A stretch of 64,000 nt of DNA, taken from positions 16,876-80,875 of the forward strand of contig CALUEY010000032.1 in NCBI GenBank assembly GCA_944319915.1, given 5' to 3'. This document shows positions 8,757 through 17,792 of this stretch, piece after piece. A program made the translations under genes and the position numbers. The stretch's first letter is position 1. Every line of letters begins with the position of its first letter. The notes below the pieces were generated by a model. That model was given only the letters and a program-made list of their open reading frames with translations, did not search any database and had not been told where the DNA came from. This stretch comes from an uncultured Prevotella sp. GTDB taxonomy: Bacteria; Bacteroidota; Bacteroidia; Bacteroidales; Bacteroidaceae.

Positions 8757-9683
8757 TCAGTCGAACCGCATTTTCTTCGTCACCGGGTCGATGATGTGCT
8801 CCCACTCCTGGCGGGTGCGCTTCCAGCGGTTGTGCGTCCAGAGCCAGAAGGGGGGCTGCCTCTCGATGGTCTTCTCGAGCAGCCTGAAGTATCGCTCGGT
8901 GATTTCGTAGCTTTCGTCACGGCCGGGGGTGTAGGCTATCGGCACTGTGCGCGCCACGTACTGGCCTCGCCGTTCGCGCCTGATGTCGATGTAGAAAGCC
9001 GCAAAGCCGGCTTTCCTCACTATGCGCTCCGTGCCTGTGAGCACCGGCGTGTCGTGGTGCAGGAAGTCGGTCCAGTAGTGTATGTTGTTCCAGAAGGGTA
9101 CCTGGTCGGATATGAAGCCAATGATGACGGGCTTGCCCTCGCTGCGGAACTTGGCTATGTGGCGCAGGGTCTCGGCCATGGGTATGCTTATGGCGCCGAA
9201 GCGCCCGCGCAGCTTTAGGAAAAGGCGGTTGGCGGTCTTGTCCTCAAGCACGTGGTAGATTTGCCCGCAGATGGCCGTGCCGCTGGTGTGCAGGGGCAGC
9301 GACGTTATCCATTCCCAGTTGCAGTAGTGGCCCAGGTAGAGCGCGCACGACCGGCCTTTGGCCACCTCCGCGTTTATCAGCTCCAGCCCCTCGAAGCGCA
9401 TCCTCCTCATTATCCCGGCCTTGCTGATGGAGAGCAGCTTGATGGTCTCCACGAAGTAGTCGCAGAGCCAGGCGTAGAAGGCTTTCTCTATGCCTATTAT
9501 CTCGGCCCGGGCCTTGCCGGGGAAGGAGTCGGTGAGGTTCTTGCGCACCAGCGGGCGGCGGTAGCGGGCCACGTGGTACACTATGAGGTAGAGCGCGCTG
9601 GAGAGGCAGTAGAGCAGCCTCAGGGGCAGCAGCGACAGGAGGTAGCAGGCGGAGTGGGCTATGTGGTAGGTTATGTTGGCCAT
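8757..9683 (-). CDS. Lipid A biosynthesis acyltransferase (LpxL/HtrB family)
   Basis: A 308-residue inner-membrane acyltransferase that adds a secondary acyl chain to lipid A. A hydrophobic N-terminal anchor (about residues 10-40) precedes the catalytic H-x4-E motif, GHYCNWEW (H119, E124), and the SDQVPFWN region. Length is normal for the family. It follows the EFR1 gene by 12 bp and precedes four glycosyltransferases, tying the whole operon to LPS or lipooligosaccharide assembly. Confidence 0.9.
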   Translation of the reverse strand: MANITYHIAHSACYLLSLLPLRLLYCLSSALYLIVYHVARYRRPLVRKNLTDSFPGKARAEIIGIEKAFYAWLCDYFVETIKLLSISKAGIMRRMRFEGLELINAEVAKGRSCALYLGHYCNWEWITSLPLHTSGTAICGQIYHVLEDKTANRLFLKLRGRFGAISIPMAETLRHIAKFRSEGKPVIIGFISDQVPFWNNIHYWTDFLHHDTPVLTGTERIVRKAGFAAFYIDIRRERRGQYVARTVPIAYTPGRDESYEITERYFRLLEKTIERQPPFWLWTHNRWKRTRQEWEHIIDPVTKKMRFD

Positions 9684-9695
9684 TGCTCTTGCTGG

Positions 9696-10505
9696 TTATG
9701 CAGTGTGGCTCGGGCCGCCGGCGTAGTAGCACTCGGGCTCGCGGCGCTGGCGGCACAGCTTGGTTATCTTGCGCTCGGCCATCTTGTAGGTGACGCCCGA
9801 GAAGCACCTTGTGTGCTGGGGGCATATCTCCACGCACCTGCCGCACGATATGCAGAGGTTGCCGTCGGTGCGGCTGGGGCGGTTGGGCGATATGGCGCCC
9901 ACGGGGCAGAGGCTCACGCAGAGGTTGCAGCGGTTGCACTTCTTCCTGCTGCCCGAGGGGTGGATGGGTATGGCCCCGGCCTCGCGGTATGGGCGGTTGC
10001 CCGGCACGGGGGGCGCGCCCAGGCTGCTGGTGGTGCTCACCGACCGGAGCAGGCTGGTGCATCCTGCGGCGAAGCGCGCCATGGCGGCCATGTCGGCGGC
10101 GTCGGGCCGCCCGGCGGCGATGCCGGCGAAGATGGAGTGGCGCGCCACGAAGGCCCCTGCGCCTATCACCTTGAAGCCGCCTTGGCCGAGCAGGTCGCAC
10201 AGCTCGATGAGCGCGTCGTCGTAGGCGCGGTTGCCGTATACCACCATCGCCACGGCCGGCGCGCCGTTGGCGTGGAACCGGCGCAGCCCCTCGGCGGCCC
10301 TCGGCGGCACCCGCCCCGCGTACACCGGCACGGCTGCCACGAGCAGGTCGCCGCTGCCGGCGAGCACCACGTCGCCGCCGGGGCCGCCGCAGGTTATGTC
10401 GTGCTCTTCGACGGTGCCGGGCAGGCGTTCGGCCACGGCCCGGGCCGCCTTGCGCGTGGTGTACGTCGCGCTGAAATAAACAAGGTGTATGCGTTCTGTC
10501 TTCAT
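9696..10505 (-). CDS. EFR1-type flavodoxin-ferredoxin fusion
   Basis: The 269-residue protein has a flavodoxin-like N-terminal domain (VYFSATYTTRKAARAVAE, FMN phosphate loop; AVPVYAGRVPP) and a C-terminal dicluster ferredoxin domain (CNRCNLCVSLCP and CISCGRCVEICP). This is the EFR1 architecture common in anaerobes, an electron carrier or oxidoreductase whose partner is rarely known. It is the first gene of the minus-strand operon leading into lpxL and the glycosyltransferases. A perfect TATCTTTG -7 box lies 150 bp upstream. Why a redox carrier leads a glycolipid operon is unclear. Confidence 0.85.
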   Translation of the reverse strand: MKTERIHLVYFSATYTTRKAARAVAERLPGTVEEHDITCGGPGGDVVLAGSGDLLVAAVPVYAGRVPPRAAEGLRRFHANGAPAVAMVVYGNRAYDDALIELCDLLGQGGFKVIGAGAFVARHSIFAGIAAGRPDAADMAAMARFAAGCTSLLRSVSTTSSLGAPPVPGNRPYREAGAIPIHPSGSRKKCNRCNLCVSLCPVGAISPNRPSRTDGNLCISCGRCVEICPQHTRCFSGVTYKMAERKITKLCRQRREPECYYAGGPSHTA

Positions 10506-10862
10506 GCTCTCTGTGGTTGTTTCGGCGGCGGTGGCCGCCGCCGGGGGCCGGCGGGGGCGCTGCGGCGCGGCGCGGGCGGGGCCATGGCCGGCGGTGGCGG
10601 GGGCTGGGCGCCCCCTGGCCGCCAGCCTGCAGCGGGCCCGCCGCTTACTCCCTGCAAAGATAGCGAATAAAGTTCAATTATGCGCCGCGGGCAAGTAAAA
10701 AGCGGCGAAAAAGCAGCAAAAACCTGCACAATTGCCATGCGGGTGTGCAAAAGCGAGTGCTTTTTGCCGAAATTATTTGCACGTATGGATAAAAATTAGT
10801 TACTTTGCACCCGGTTTTTTTAAGAAAGAAAGTCATTATTAACGTTTTAAATTTTACAAATC
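10506..10862. promoter_or_regulatory. Divergent promoter region between EFR1 operon and acpP
   Basis: A noncoding 357-bp stretch. The left part (10506-10640) is extremely GC-rich and is the probable leader of the minus operon, whose -7 box TATCTTTG reads on the minus strand at 10662-10655. The right part is AT-rich and carries the acpP promoter. No other gene is supported. Confidence 0.7.
10776..10807 (+). promoter_or_regulatory. acpP promoter
   Basis: TTTG at 10776-10779 and TTACTTTG at 10800-10807 are separated by 20 bp, matching the Bacteroidetes primary promoter (TTTG, 19-21 bp, TAnnTTTG) with one mismatch. The transcript would begin near 10813, giving a leader of about 50 nt that is AT-rich around the start codon. 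Confidence 0.75.
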
Positions 10863-11099
10863 ATGTCAGAAATTGAAGCAAAAGTTAAGGAAATCATCGT
10901 AGACAAGCTTGGTGTTGACGAGGCAGAGGTAAAGCCGGAGGCAAGTTTCACTAACGACCTGGGCGCCGACTCCCTTGACACTGTCGAGCTCATCATGGAG
11001 TTCGAGAAGGAGTTCGGCATCTCCATCCCCGACGATAAGGCTGAGAAGATCGCCACCGTGGGCGACGCTGTAGCTTATATCGAAGAGAACACGAAATAA
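10863..11099 (+). CDS. acpP: Acyl carrier protein
   Basis: A 78-residue acidic four-helix protein that carries growing acyl chains in fatty acid synthesis. The phosphopantetheine attachment serine is S37 in [10 protein letters not shown]. Length and composition are typical. It is immediately upstream of fabF, with a strong hairpin plus T-run in the spacer, so acpP can be made in excess over fabF. Confidence 0.98.
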   Translation: MSEIEAKVKEIIVDKLGVDEAEVKPEASFTNDLGADSLDTVELIMEFEKEFGISIPDDKAEKIATVGDAVAYIEENTK

Positions 11100-11117
11100 A
11101 TTTCCCTCACCGTCCGG

Positions 11118-11204
11118 GAATTGGGAAATGAGGGTCATGGCAGTGGCAAGGGCGCGTTTCGCCCCGCATGGGCCATGATTCTCATTTCCGAATTCTCTTT
11201 TTTT
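11118..11204 (+). terminator. Attenuator-like hairpin between acpP and fabF
   Basis: Arms 11118-11141 and 11172-11195 (24 nt each) pair with 21 Watson-Crick and two G-U pairs, enclosing a GC-rich inner stem. They are followed by a run of seven T (11198-11204). This looks like a Rho-independent terminator, yet fabF starts only 11 bp later with no obvious promoter, so partial read-through is likely. Confidence 0.8.
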
Positions 11205-11215
11205 CAATCTACAGC

Positions 11216-12467
<1,252 letters not shown>

Positions 12468-12481
<14 letters not shown>

Positions 12482-13532
12482 AGACTTGATAGACCGCATA
12501 AAGCTCCCTTTCCGCAAGGAGAAGGAGCTTTTTTATTCGCTCCGCGCCATACTGGGCTTCTATCCCCGCCACATCGAGCACTACAAGCTCGCCCTCATGC
12601 ACAAGAGCGTGGCCCGGCGCAACGCCAAGGGCCGCCCGCTCAACAACGAGAGGCTCGAGTTCCTGGGCGACGCCATACTCGACGCCGTGGTGGGCGACAT
12701 CGTCTACCGCCACTTCGAGGGCAAGCGCGAGGGCTTCCTCACCAACACCCGCAGCAAGCTCGTGCAGCGCGAGACGCTCAACCGCCTCGCGCAGGAGATG
12801 GGCATCAACCAGCTCATACTCTCGTCAACGCGCTCCAGCTCGCACAACAGCTACATGGGGGGCAACGCCTTCGAGGCCCTGGTGGGCGCCATCTACCTCG
12901 ACCGAGGCTACGACGCCTGCATGCAGTTCATGCAGAAGCGCATACTCTCGCAGATAATCAACATCGACAAGGTGGCCTACAAGGAGGTGAACTTCAAGAG
13001 CAAGCTCATAGAGTGGTGCCAGAAGAACCGCGTCAACCTCGAGTTCGGCCTCGTGAGCCAGTCGAAGGAAGAGGGCGGCAGCCCCATCTTCGTTTACCGG
13101 GCGGTGCTCGAGGGCAAGGAAGCCGGCAAGGGCAAGGGATACTCAAAGAAGGAGAGCCAGCAGCTGGCGTCGAAGGAGGCATTGCAGAAACTCCGACGCG
13201 AGCCGCAGTTCATCGACGCCGTGTTCGCAGCCAAGGCCGGGCGCACCAAGATGGAGGAGGAGCCCGTGAGCACCGTGCCGTCCACCGACGACCGCCAGGA
13301 CTTCATCATCCCCCAGGCCAAGGCCGCCGGGCGGCCCGCACCACAGGCCGACGCACCCCGGCGCGACGCCCGCCGCAGGCAGCAGGGCGGCGACGGGGCC
13401 GCGCCGCAGGGCGCCGCTGGCGGAGAGCGCGACGAGTTCGACCTTTCGGACATCACGGCCACGCCCAAGGAGATGTCGCGCGAGGACATAATAGCCATGG
13501 CCGAGGCGGCCGCTTTCTCGGAGGAGAAGTGA
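12468..13532 (+). CDS. rnc: Ribonuclease III with C-terminal extension
   Basis: The 354-residue protein cleaves double-stranded RNA in rRNA maturation and RNA turnover. NERLEFLGD (residues 60-68) is the family signature, and the second acidic site is in GGNAFEALVGAIYLD. A dsRNA-binding domain follows (about 170-240, ending KGYSKKESQQLASKEALQKL). Beyond it lie about 110 extra residues, low in complexity, rich in Ala, Gln, Arg and Pro with an acidic end; most RNase III proteins stop near 225-250. The acpP-fabF-rnc order is standard in bacteria. Confidence 0.95.
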
Positions 13533-13540
13533 GTGATGCA

Positions 13541-13611
13541 AAGGGGAAAGGGCGAGGGGTAGGCGCCGGATGATGCATCCGCAATGTTGAGGCCCCTCAC
13601 CCTTCCCCCTT
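13541..13611. terminator. Bidirectional terminator hairpin
   Basis: Arms 13541-13559 and 13593-13611 pair at 17 of 19 positions and lie between the convergent rnc and ABC ATPase genes. T-rich sequence follows on the plus strand. Confidence 0.6.
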
Positions 13612-13613
13612 AC

Positions 13614-13652
13614 TTCTTAATTCTTAATCCTTAATCCTTAATCCTTAATTCT
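13614..13652 (-). repeat. TTAAG-type heptad array at gene end
   Basis: Sense to the minus-strand ABC gene, TTAAGGA and TTAAGAA heptads repeat five times and include its stop codon. Similar arrays follow several other genes in this window. Confidence 0.75.
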
Positions 13653-14643
13653 TAATCTCCATTATCTTCCTCACGGTCTCGGCTATGGTGGCGGCGTGGG
13701 CCGCGGAGCCGTGGCGGCGCACGGTGAAGCCGTCCTGGCCCACCTCCACAGACACCTCGGCGGGCGCGTCGCCCCCGGCCATGCCGTTGCGCAGCAGCGC
13801 CTTGCAGAGCATGGCGCGCCGTGGCCCCGGCTCGCCCGCCACCGTCACCGGCTCCGCCCCGGCAGGGCATACGGCGAAGAGGCCCGTGGCGGGGTCGAAG
13901 CGCATGGCCGGGCTGTCGAAGAAGGCGGCCAGCCGCCCGTCGAGGGCCAAGTCCTCGGGCGAGCCTATGGCCGCCACGCCGCCGGGCTTCATGAGCCACA
14001 GCGTGTCGGCGGCCTGCAGGGCGAGGTCGAGGTCGTGGGTAGACATGAACACCGCCTTGCCCGTTTGCCGCGCTATGCCGTGCAGCAGGCGCATCGCCTC
14101 CACCTTGCTCGCAAAGTCGAGGAACGCCGTGGGCTCGTCGAGCAGTATCACCGGCGTTTGCTGCGCCAGGGCCTTGGCCAGCATGGCCTTCTGCCGCTCG
14201 CCGTCGCTCAGCGTGCTCACGCGCCGCCTGGCCAGGCCGGCTATGCCCACGCATTGCATGGCCCCGAGGGCCACGTCGCGGTCGGCGCTTGAGCACAGCC
14301 CCCAGAAGCCGGTGTAGGGCGCCCGGCCCAGCTCCACCATCTCGGCCACGGTCATGCTGCCCGTGTCGGGCTTCTCGGTAAGCACTATGGCCACGAGCCG
14401 CGCCATGTCGGCGGGCTTCAGTGCCGTTATGTCGCGCCCGGCTATGGTGGCGGTGCCTGCCACGGGTGGCTGGAAGCCCGCCAGCGTGCGCAGCAGCGTA
14501 GACTTGCCCGCGCCGTTGGGGCCCAGCAGGCAGGTTAGCTCGCCCCCGGCTATGGTGGCGCTGATGCCCTGGGCCACGGTGCGTGGGCCTTTCCTTGTGT
14601 TGTAGCCTATGGCGAGGGCGCTGAGGGTTATGTCGGTGGTCAT
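13645..14643 (-). CDS. ABC transporter ATPase, iron-siderophore/heme/B12 type
   Basis: A 332-residue ATPase of the FepC/HmuV/BtuD type that powers import through a FecCD-like permease. Walker A is GPNGAGKST, the signature LSDGERQK, Walker B VILLDEPTA and the switch histidine lies in MSTHDLDLAL. About 75 residues beyond the usual ATPase length form a C-terminal domain (PVTVAGEPGPRR to the end). The cognate permease and binding protein are not in the window. The 5' leader consists of a 9-bp tandem repeat that abuts the start codon. Confidence 0.88.
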   Translation of the reverse strand: MTTDITLSALAIGYNTRKGPRTVAQGISATIAGGELTCLLGPNGAGKSTLLRTLAGFQPPVAGTATIAGRDITALKPADMARLVAIVLTEKPDTGSMTVAEMVELGRAPYTGFWGLCSSADRDVALGAMQCVGIAGLARRRVSTLSDGERQKAMLAKALAQQTPVILLDEPTAFLDFASKVEAMRLLHGIARQTGKAVFMSTHDLDLALQAADTLWLMKPGGVAAIGSPEDLALDGRLAAFFDSPAMRFDPATGLFAVCPAGAEPVTVAGEPGPRRAMLCKALLRNGMAGGDAPAEVSVEVGQDGFTVRRHGSAAHAATIAETVRKIMEIKN

Positions 14644-14652
14644 GGGAGGGGG

Positions 14653-14733
14653 CTTTGGGAGTTTTGGGAGTTTTGGGGGCTTTGGGAGTTCTGGGAGTTC
14701 TGGGAGTTCTGGGAGTTCTGGGAGTTCTGGGAG
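14653..14733 (-). repeat. 9-bp tandem repeat (CTCCCARAA)n in a 5' leader
   Basis: Nine consecutive 9-bp units, TTYTGGGAG on the plus strand, end 9 bp before the ABC gene's start codon; five are identical. A degenerate array of the same unit lies at 50450-50516 before another minus-strand gene. Confidence 0.9.
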
Positions 14734-14743
14734 GCCCGGTACC

Positions 14744-15739
14744 TCATTCCACCTTGTTCTCCAGCGGGCGGGCGGCCTGCCAGTCGGCGATGTTGGCGAG
14801 CGTGGTGGCGGCGATGTTGTGCATGGCCTCGCGCGTGAAGAAGCCCTGGTGCGACGTCACGATGACGTTGGGCATCATGAGCAGCAGCGCGAGCTTGTCG
14901 TCGTCGATCATCTTGTCGCTGCGGTCCTCGTAGAAATACTCCTGCTCCTCCTCGTACACGTCGAGCCCGGCCGAGCCTACCTGCCCCGAGCGCAGGCCCT
15001 CTATGAGGTCCTCGGTGCGTATGAGCTTGCCCCTGCCCGTGTTGATTATCATCACCCCGGGCTTCATCATGGCTATGCTCTCGCGGCAAACCATGTGCCT
15101 CGTGCTGTCGGTGAGCGGGCAGTGCAGCGATATGATGTCGCTCTTGGCGTAAAGCTCGCCGAGGCCCGTGAGCCTCACCCCGTGCTCGCGGGCGAAGGCC
15201 TCGTCGGGCATGGGGTCGTAGGCCAGCACCTGCATGCCGAAGCCGCGCAGTATCTTGGCCAGCTCGCGGGCTATGCGGCCCAGGCCCACGAGCCCTGCCG
15301 TCTTCCCGTACATGTCGAAGCCCATGAGGCCCTTTAGCTTGAAGTTGCCCTCGCGCGTGCGGCACACGGAGCGGTACACCTTGCGGTTGAGCGAGAGCAT
15401 GAGCGTCACGGCATATTCGGCCACGGCGTGGGGCGAGTAGGCCGGCACGCGCACCACGGCCATCCGCCCCCGTGCCGCCTCCATGTCTACGTTGTTGAAT
15501 CCGGCGCAGCGCAGGGCCAGGAGCCTTACGCCGTGGGCGGCGAGCTGCCCTATGGCCCGGGCGTCGCACTCGTCGTTCACGAACACGCACGCCACGTCGC
15601 AGCCCATGGCCAGCTGCGCAGTGCTCGCCGTCAGCCTGTCCTTGTAGTAACGGATGTCGAAGCCAAACTTGCCGTTTTCGCGGTCGAACGACTCGCGGTC
15701 GTAACTCTTCGCGTCGAAGAAAGCTATTTTCACTGCCAT
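14744..15739 (-). CDS. ldhA: D-lactate dehydrogenase (2-hydroxyacid dehydrogenase)
   Basis: The 331-residue cytoplasmic enzyme reduces pyruvate to D-lactate with NADH. The NAD-binding loop is GLVGLGRIARELA. Catalytic residues appear as Arg in NTGRGKLI, Glu in GLDVYEEEQEYFYED and His in VTSHQGFFT. The YEEEQEYFYED segment is characteristic of D-LDH rather than of phosphoglycerate dehydrogenase. A minus-strand promoter (CTTG, 19 bp, TAAGTTTG, 15831-15801) precedes it. It is 100 bp upstream of the ABC ATPase gene on the same strand, separated by the 9-bp array. Confidence 0.93.
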   Translation of the reverse strand: MAVKIAFFDAKSYDRESFDRENGKFGFDIRYYKDRLTASTAQLAMGCDVACVFVNDECDARAIGQLAAHGVRLLALRCAGFNNVDMEAARGRMAVVRVPAYSPHAVAEYAVTLMLSLNRKVYRSVCRTREGNFKLKGLMGFDMYGKTAGLVGLGRIARELAKILRGFGMQVLAYDPMPDEAFAREHGVRLTGLGELYAKSDIISLHCPLTDSTRHMVCRESIAMMKPGVMIINTGRGKLIRTEDLIEGLRSGQVGSAGLDVYEEEQEYFYEDRSDKMIDDDKLALLLMMPNVIVTSHQGFFTREAMHNIAATTLANIADWQAARPLENKVE

Positions 15740-16093
15740 AATCGGTTGTTTTTTTGTCCTCGGCGCGGCCTGCGCGCGCCTGCGGCCTGCCGCGCCACTG
15801 CAAACTTACGAAAAGTGGGGCAGAAAGCAAGGCAGAATTAGCTGAAAAAATGTTACAGTAGCCGTTAAAAAATGCGCCGCCGGCAGCCGATTGCGCAATC
15901 GGCTGGCAGCCAGGCCGTTAGCCGCGGCCGCCGTTTCGCCCCACCAAACGGCCTCTCCTGCGCCCCCAAACGGCCTCCCTCGCCGCCCCATGCAGGCCGT
16001 TTGGCAAGCCCATTGGGCAGCCCCCTCCCTGCGGCCCGCCGCAAGGGGGCCGCCCGCGCTGAAATTCCATTACACCCGGCCCATCTGCCCTCC
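15740..16093. other. Noncoding spacer with palindromes and AAACGGCC repeats
   Basis: No gene is supported in these 354 bp. The spacer holds the ldhA promoter, a perfect 22-bp palindrome at 15884-15905 and three AAACGGCC cores (15946-15953, 15968-15975 and, inverted, 15995-16002). It ends where the left direct repeat of the island begins. Confidence 0.7.
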
Positions 16094-16244
16094 GTGCAAC
16101 CCCTTTCGCGACTTTTTGCCCCGGGGCAGTGCGCCGAGCCGATTTTTTTAGTATATTTGCCATGCTAATAATAGGATGCGGCTCAGCCATGACGCCCGGA
16201 AGCAATGCTTCCTGCTGTCGCGGCATTCGCCTTTCGCTATGTTT
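16094..16244 (+). repeat. Left 150-bp direct repeat bounding the AT-rich island
   Basis: This segment is repeated at 20667-20816 in the same orientation; the first 20 bp are only partly alike and the remaining 130 bp are nearly identical. It contains the 12-bp palindrome TGCCCCGGGGCA, a perfect TATATTTG -7 box (16152-16159) and the inverted repeat GGAAGCAATGCTTCC. GC content drops sharply to its right. Confidence 0.92.
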
Positions 16245-16301
16245 CTTCAATGGAAACCAATATTTTCTTATGCACCGGGCATAAAAACCGCATTTTTTAT
16301 A

Positions 16302-16309
16302 TACCTTTG
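16302..16309 (+). promoter_or_regulatory. -7 box upstream of the GIY-YIG gene
   Basis: TACCTTTG matches the Bacteroidetes -7 consensus and lies about 125 bp before the first island gene. No good TTTG is seen at the right -33 distance, so support is partial. Confidence 0.45.
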
Positions 16310-16435
16310 TCTTTGCGCATATAGAATGCGCCCCGGCCCATGGCAGCAGCCAGCGGCCAAACGGCCGAAGCAGGCATGGAGCACTGAAAGGCGGAAAGAA
16401 CATGCCGTTAGGAAACTTTTAGTTGGGAATAAAAT

Positions 16436-17113
16436 ATGAGTGACAATAAAGAAATAGGCTATGTGTATATTCTTACGAATCCGAGTTTTCGTGAGGATTG
16501 GGTTAAGATTGGTAAAAGTTCACGTCCTGTTGATGTCCGCTCAAAGGAGTTGGATAACACAGCGGTTCCGCTTCCATTTGAGATTTTCGCCACTATTAAG
16601 ACAGTTAAATATAATGAGGTTGAAAAGCATGTCCACAAGACAATTGACAGGTTGACAGATTTACGCATCCGTCAGAATCGTGAATTTTTCAATGTTTCTC
16701 CCCAATTAGCTTTGGAAATTTTTATTGATATTGCCAAAATGATAGATGATGCTGTTATTACTCGATATAAAGATAATAAGCCTATCAATGAAAGCATGAA
16801 AGAAAATGGAGAAGTCTTCAACGAACAAACAAAAATAGCGAAACGTGGCCGTTTTAAGTTTAGCATGGTAAATATCAAGGTTGGAGAATATATAACGTTT
16901 ACTCCAACCAACCTGCAAGTAAAAGTAGCGAGTGATGATACGGTAGAATATGATGGTCGCATTTACAAATTGTCTCCATTTGTAGGAACATTTATGCCAA
17001 AAGAAAGGCAAACACAATCAGGAGCTTATCAAGGAGCAAAATATTTCACATACAATGGAGAAATATTGGATGATTTGAGAACAAAAATGGAACAAAACAA
17101 AGAAGACAAATAA
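16436..17113 (+). CDS. GIY-YIG (T5orf172-type) nuclease with C-terminal DNA-modification-type domain
   Basis: This 225-residue protein has an N-terminal GIY-YIG fold of the T5orf172/MUG113 type: GYVYIL (residues 8-13), VKIGKS (23-28), an arginine in PVDVR, a glutamate in YNEVEKHVH and the terminal NREFF. Residues 140-225 (FKFSMVNIKVGEYITF, then SGAYQGAKYFTYNG) form a second domain often attached to this nuclease; similarity to RAMA-like modules of modification enzymes is my inference. DNA cleavage or nicking is expected. Codon use is strongly AT-rich, unlike flanking genes. The next gene begins 4 bp after its stop. Confidence 0.82.
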   Translation: MSDNKEIGYVYILTNPSFREDWVKIGKSSRPVDVRSKELDNTAVPLPFEIFATIKTVKYNEVEKHVHKTIDRLTDLRIRQNREFFNVSPQLALEIFIDIAKMIDDAVITRYKDNKPINESMKENGEVFNEQTKIAKRGRFKFSMVNIKVGEYITFTPTNLQVKVASDDTVEYDGRIYKLSPFVGTFMPKERQTQSGAYQGAKYFTYNGEILDDLRTKMEQNKEDK

Positions 17114-17117
17114 TGTT

Positions 17118-17786
17118 ATGATTAGATTAATAGATAATATAGACCTTGTATGGAAAAATAACCAGCCGTTAGGATGTTGTATTCATAATCGGACATGGCA
17201 AAAGATAGCTTTACAACAGGGTGATATGGATGGTGCATGCGCTGTGTATTCATTGATGATGTACCTTATCGCAATAAAGGTTCTTACTTATGCCCAAGTA
17301 AAAAATCTTAATACAAAATTTAATGGACAGACATCTAAAGGGCGACTGTTCAAGGAATTTTTTGAGAAAGAAGGCCTATGTAGAAACGGTTTTTATTTTT
17401 CCACAATTGTCGAAAAATTGAAACATTCTTTCTCGAAAGAAGTTTCTGCTGTTTCTTCCAATTATAACAGTACAGATTTCGATCAGTCAAATGCAGTACA
17501 ACAGATTAAAGAGGCTATTGATGATAACTGTCCAATAATGATTGCAGAAGTGTTTAAGGGAGGTGGTGCACATGCTATCTTAGCTGTTGGATATGAATTC
17601 TGCAATGATGAATTGACGAAAATATTTTGTTTAGACCCAGGCTATCCCATCGCTGACTATTCCTATTGGAATACTGTTATCAGAATTAATGATGCAAAGG
17701 GCAAAGTTTATTCTCATACAAGCATCTCTGACAAACAGATGAACGATATTTATATTGACGAAACGTTAAGAATAAGAAAAAGATAA
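17118..17786 (+). CDS. Papain-like (C39-type) cysteine protease homolog
   Basis: I do not recognise a named family for this 222-residue protein, but it carries all landmarks of a papain-fold peptidase. An oxyanion glutamine and nucleophile are in QQGDMDGACAVYSLM (Q34, C41), the catalytic histidine is in GGGAHAILAVGY (H152), and an aspartate follows in FCLDPGYP (D173). There is no signal peptide or membrane segment, so it should act in the cytoplasm. It sits 4 bp after a GIY-YIG nuclease and 6 bp before hsdM, within one AT-rich operon. A peptidase tightly inside a restriction locus suggests a regulated or abortive defence role; that is inference. Confidence 0.65.
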   Translation: MIRLIDNIDLVWKNNQPLGCCIHNRTWQKIALQQGDMDGACAVYSLMMYLIAIKVLTYAQVKNLNTKFNGQTSKGRLFKEFFEKEGLCRNGFYFSTIVEKLKHSFSKEVSAVSSNYNSTDFDQSNAVQQIKEAIDDNCPIMIAEVFKGGGAHAILAVGYEFCNDELTKIFCLDPGYPIADYSYWNTVIRINDAKGKVYSHTSISDKQMNDIYIDETLRIRKR

Positions 17787-17792
17787 GCAAAT

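Noticed and set aside
14653-14733. CRISPR array.
   Set aside because: Units are 9 bp without spacers and there are no cas genes; this is a simple tandem repeat.
16152-16159. The island repeat as a classic primary promoter.
   Set aside because: The -7 box is perfect but the nearest TTTG lies 33 bp upstream, too far for the usual 19-21 bp spacing; kept only as a promoter-like module.
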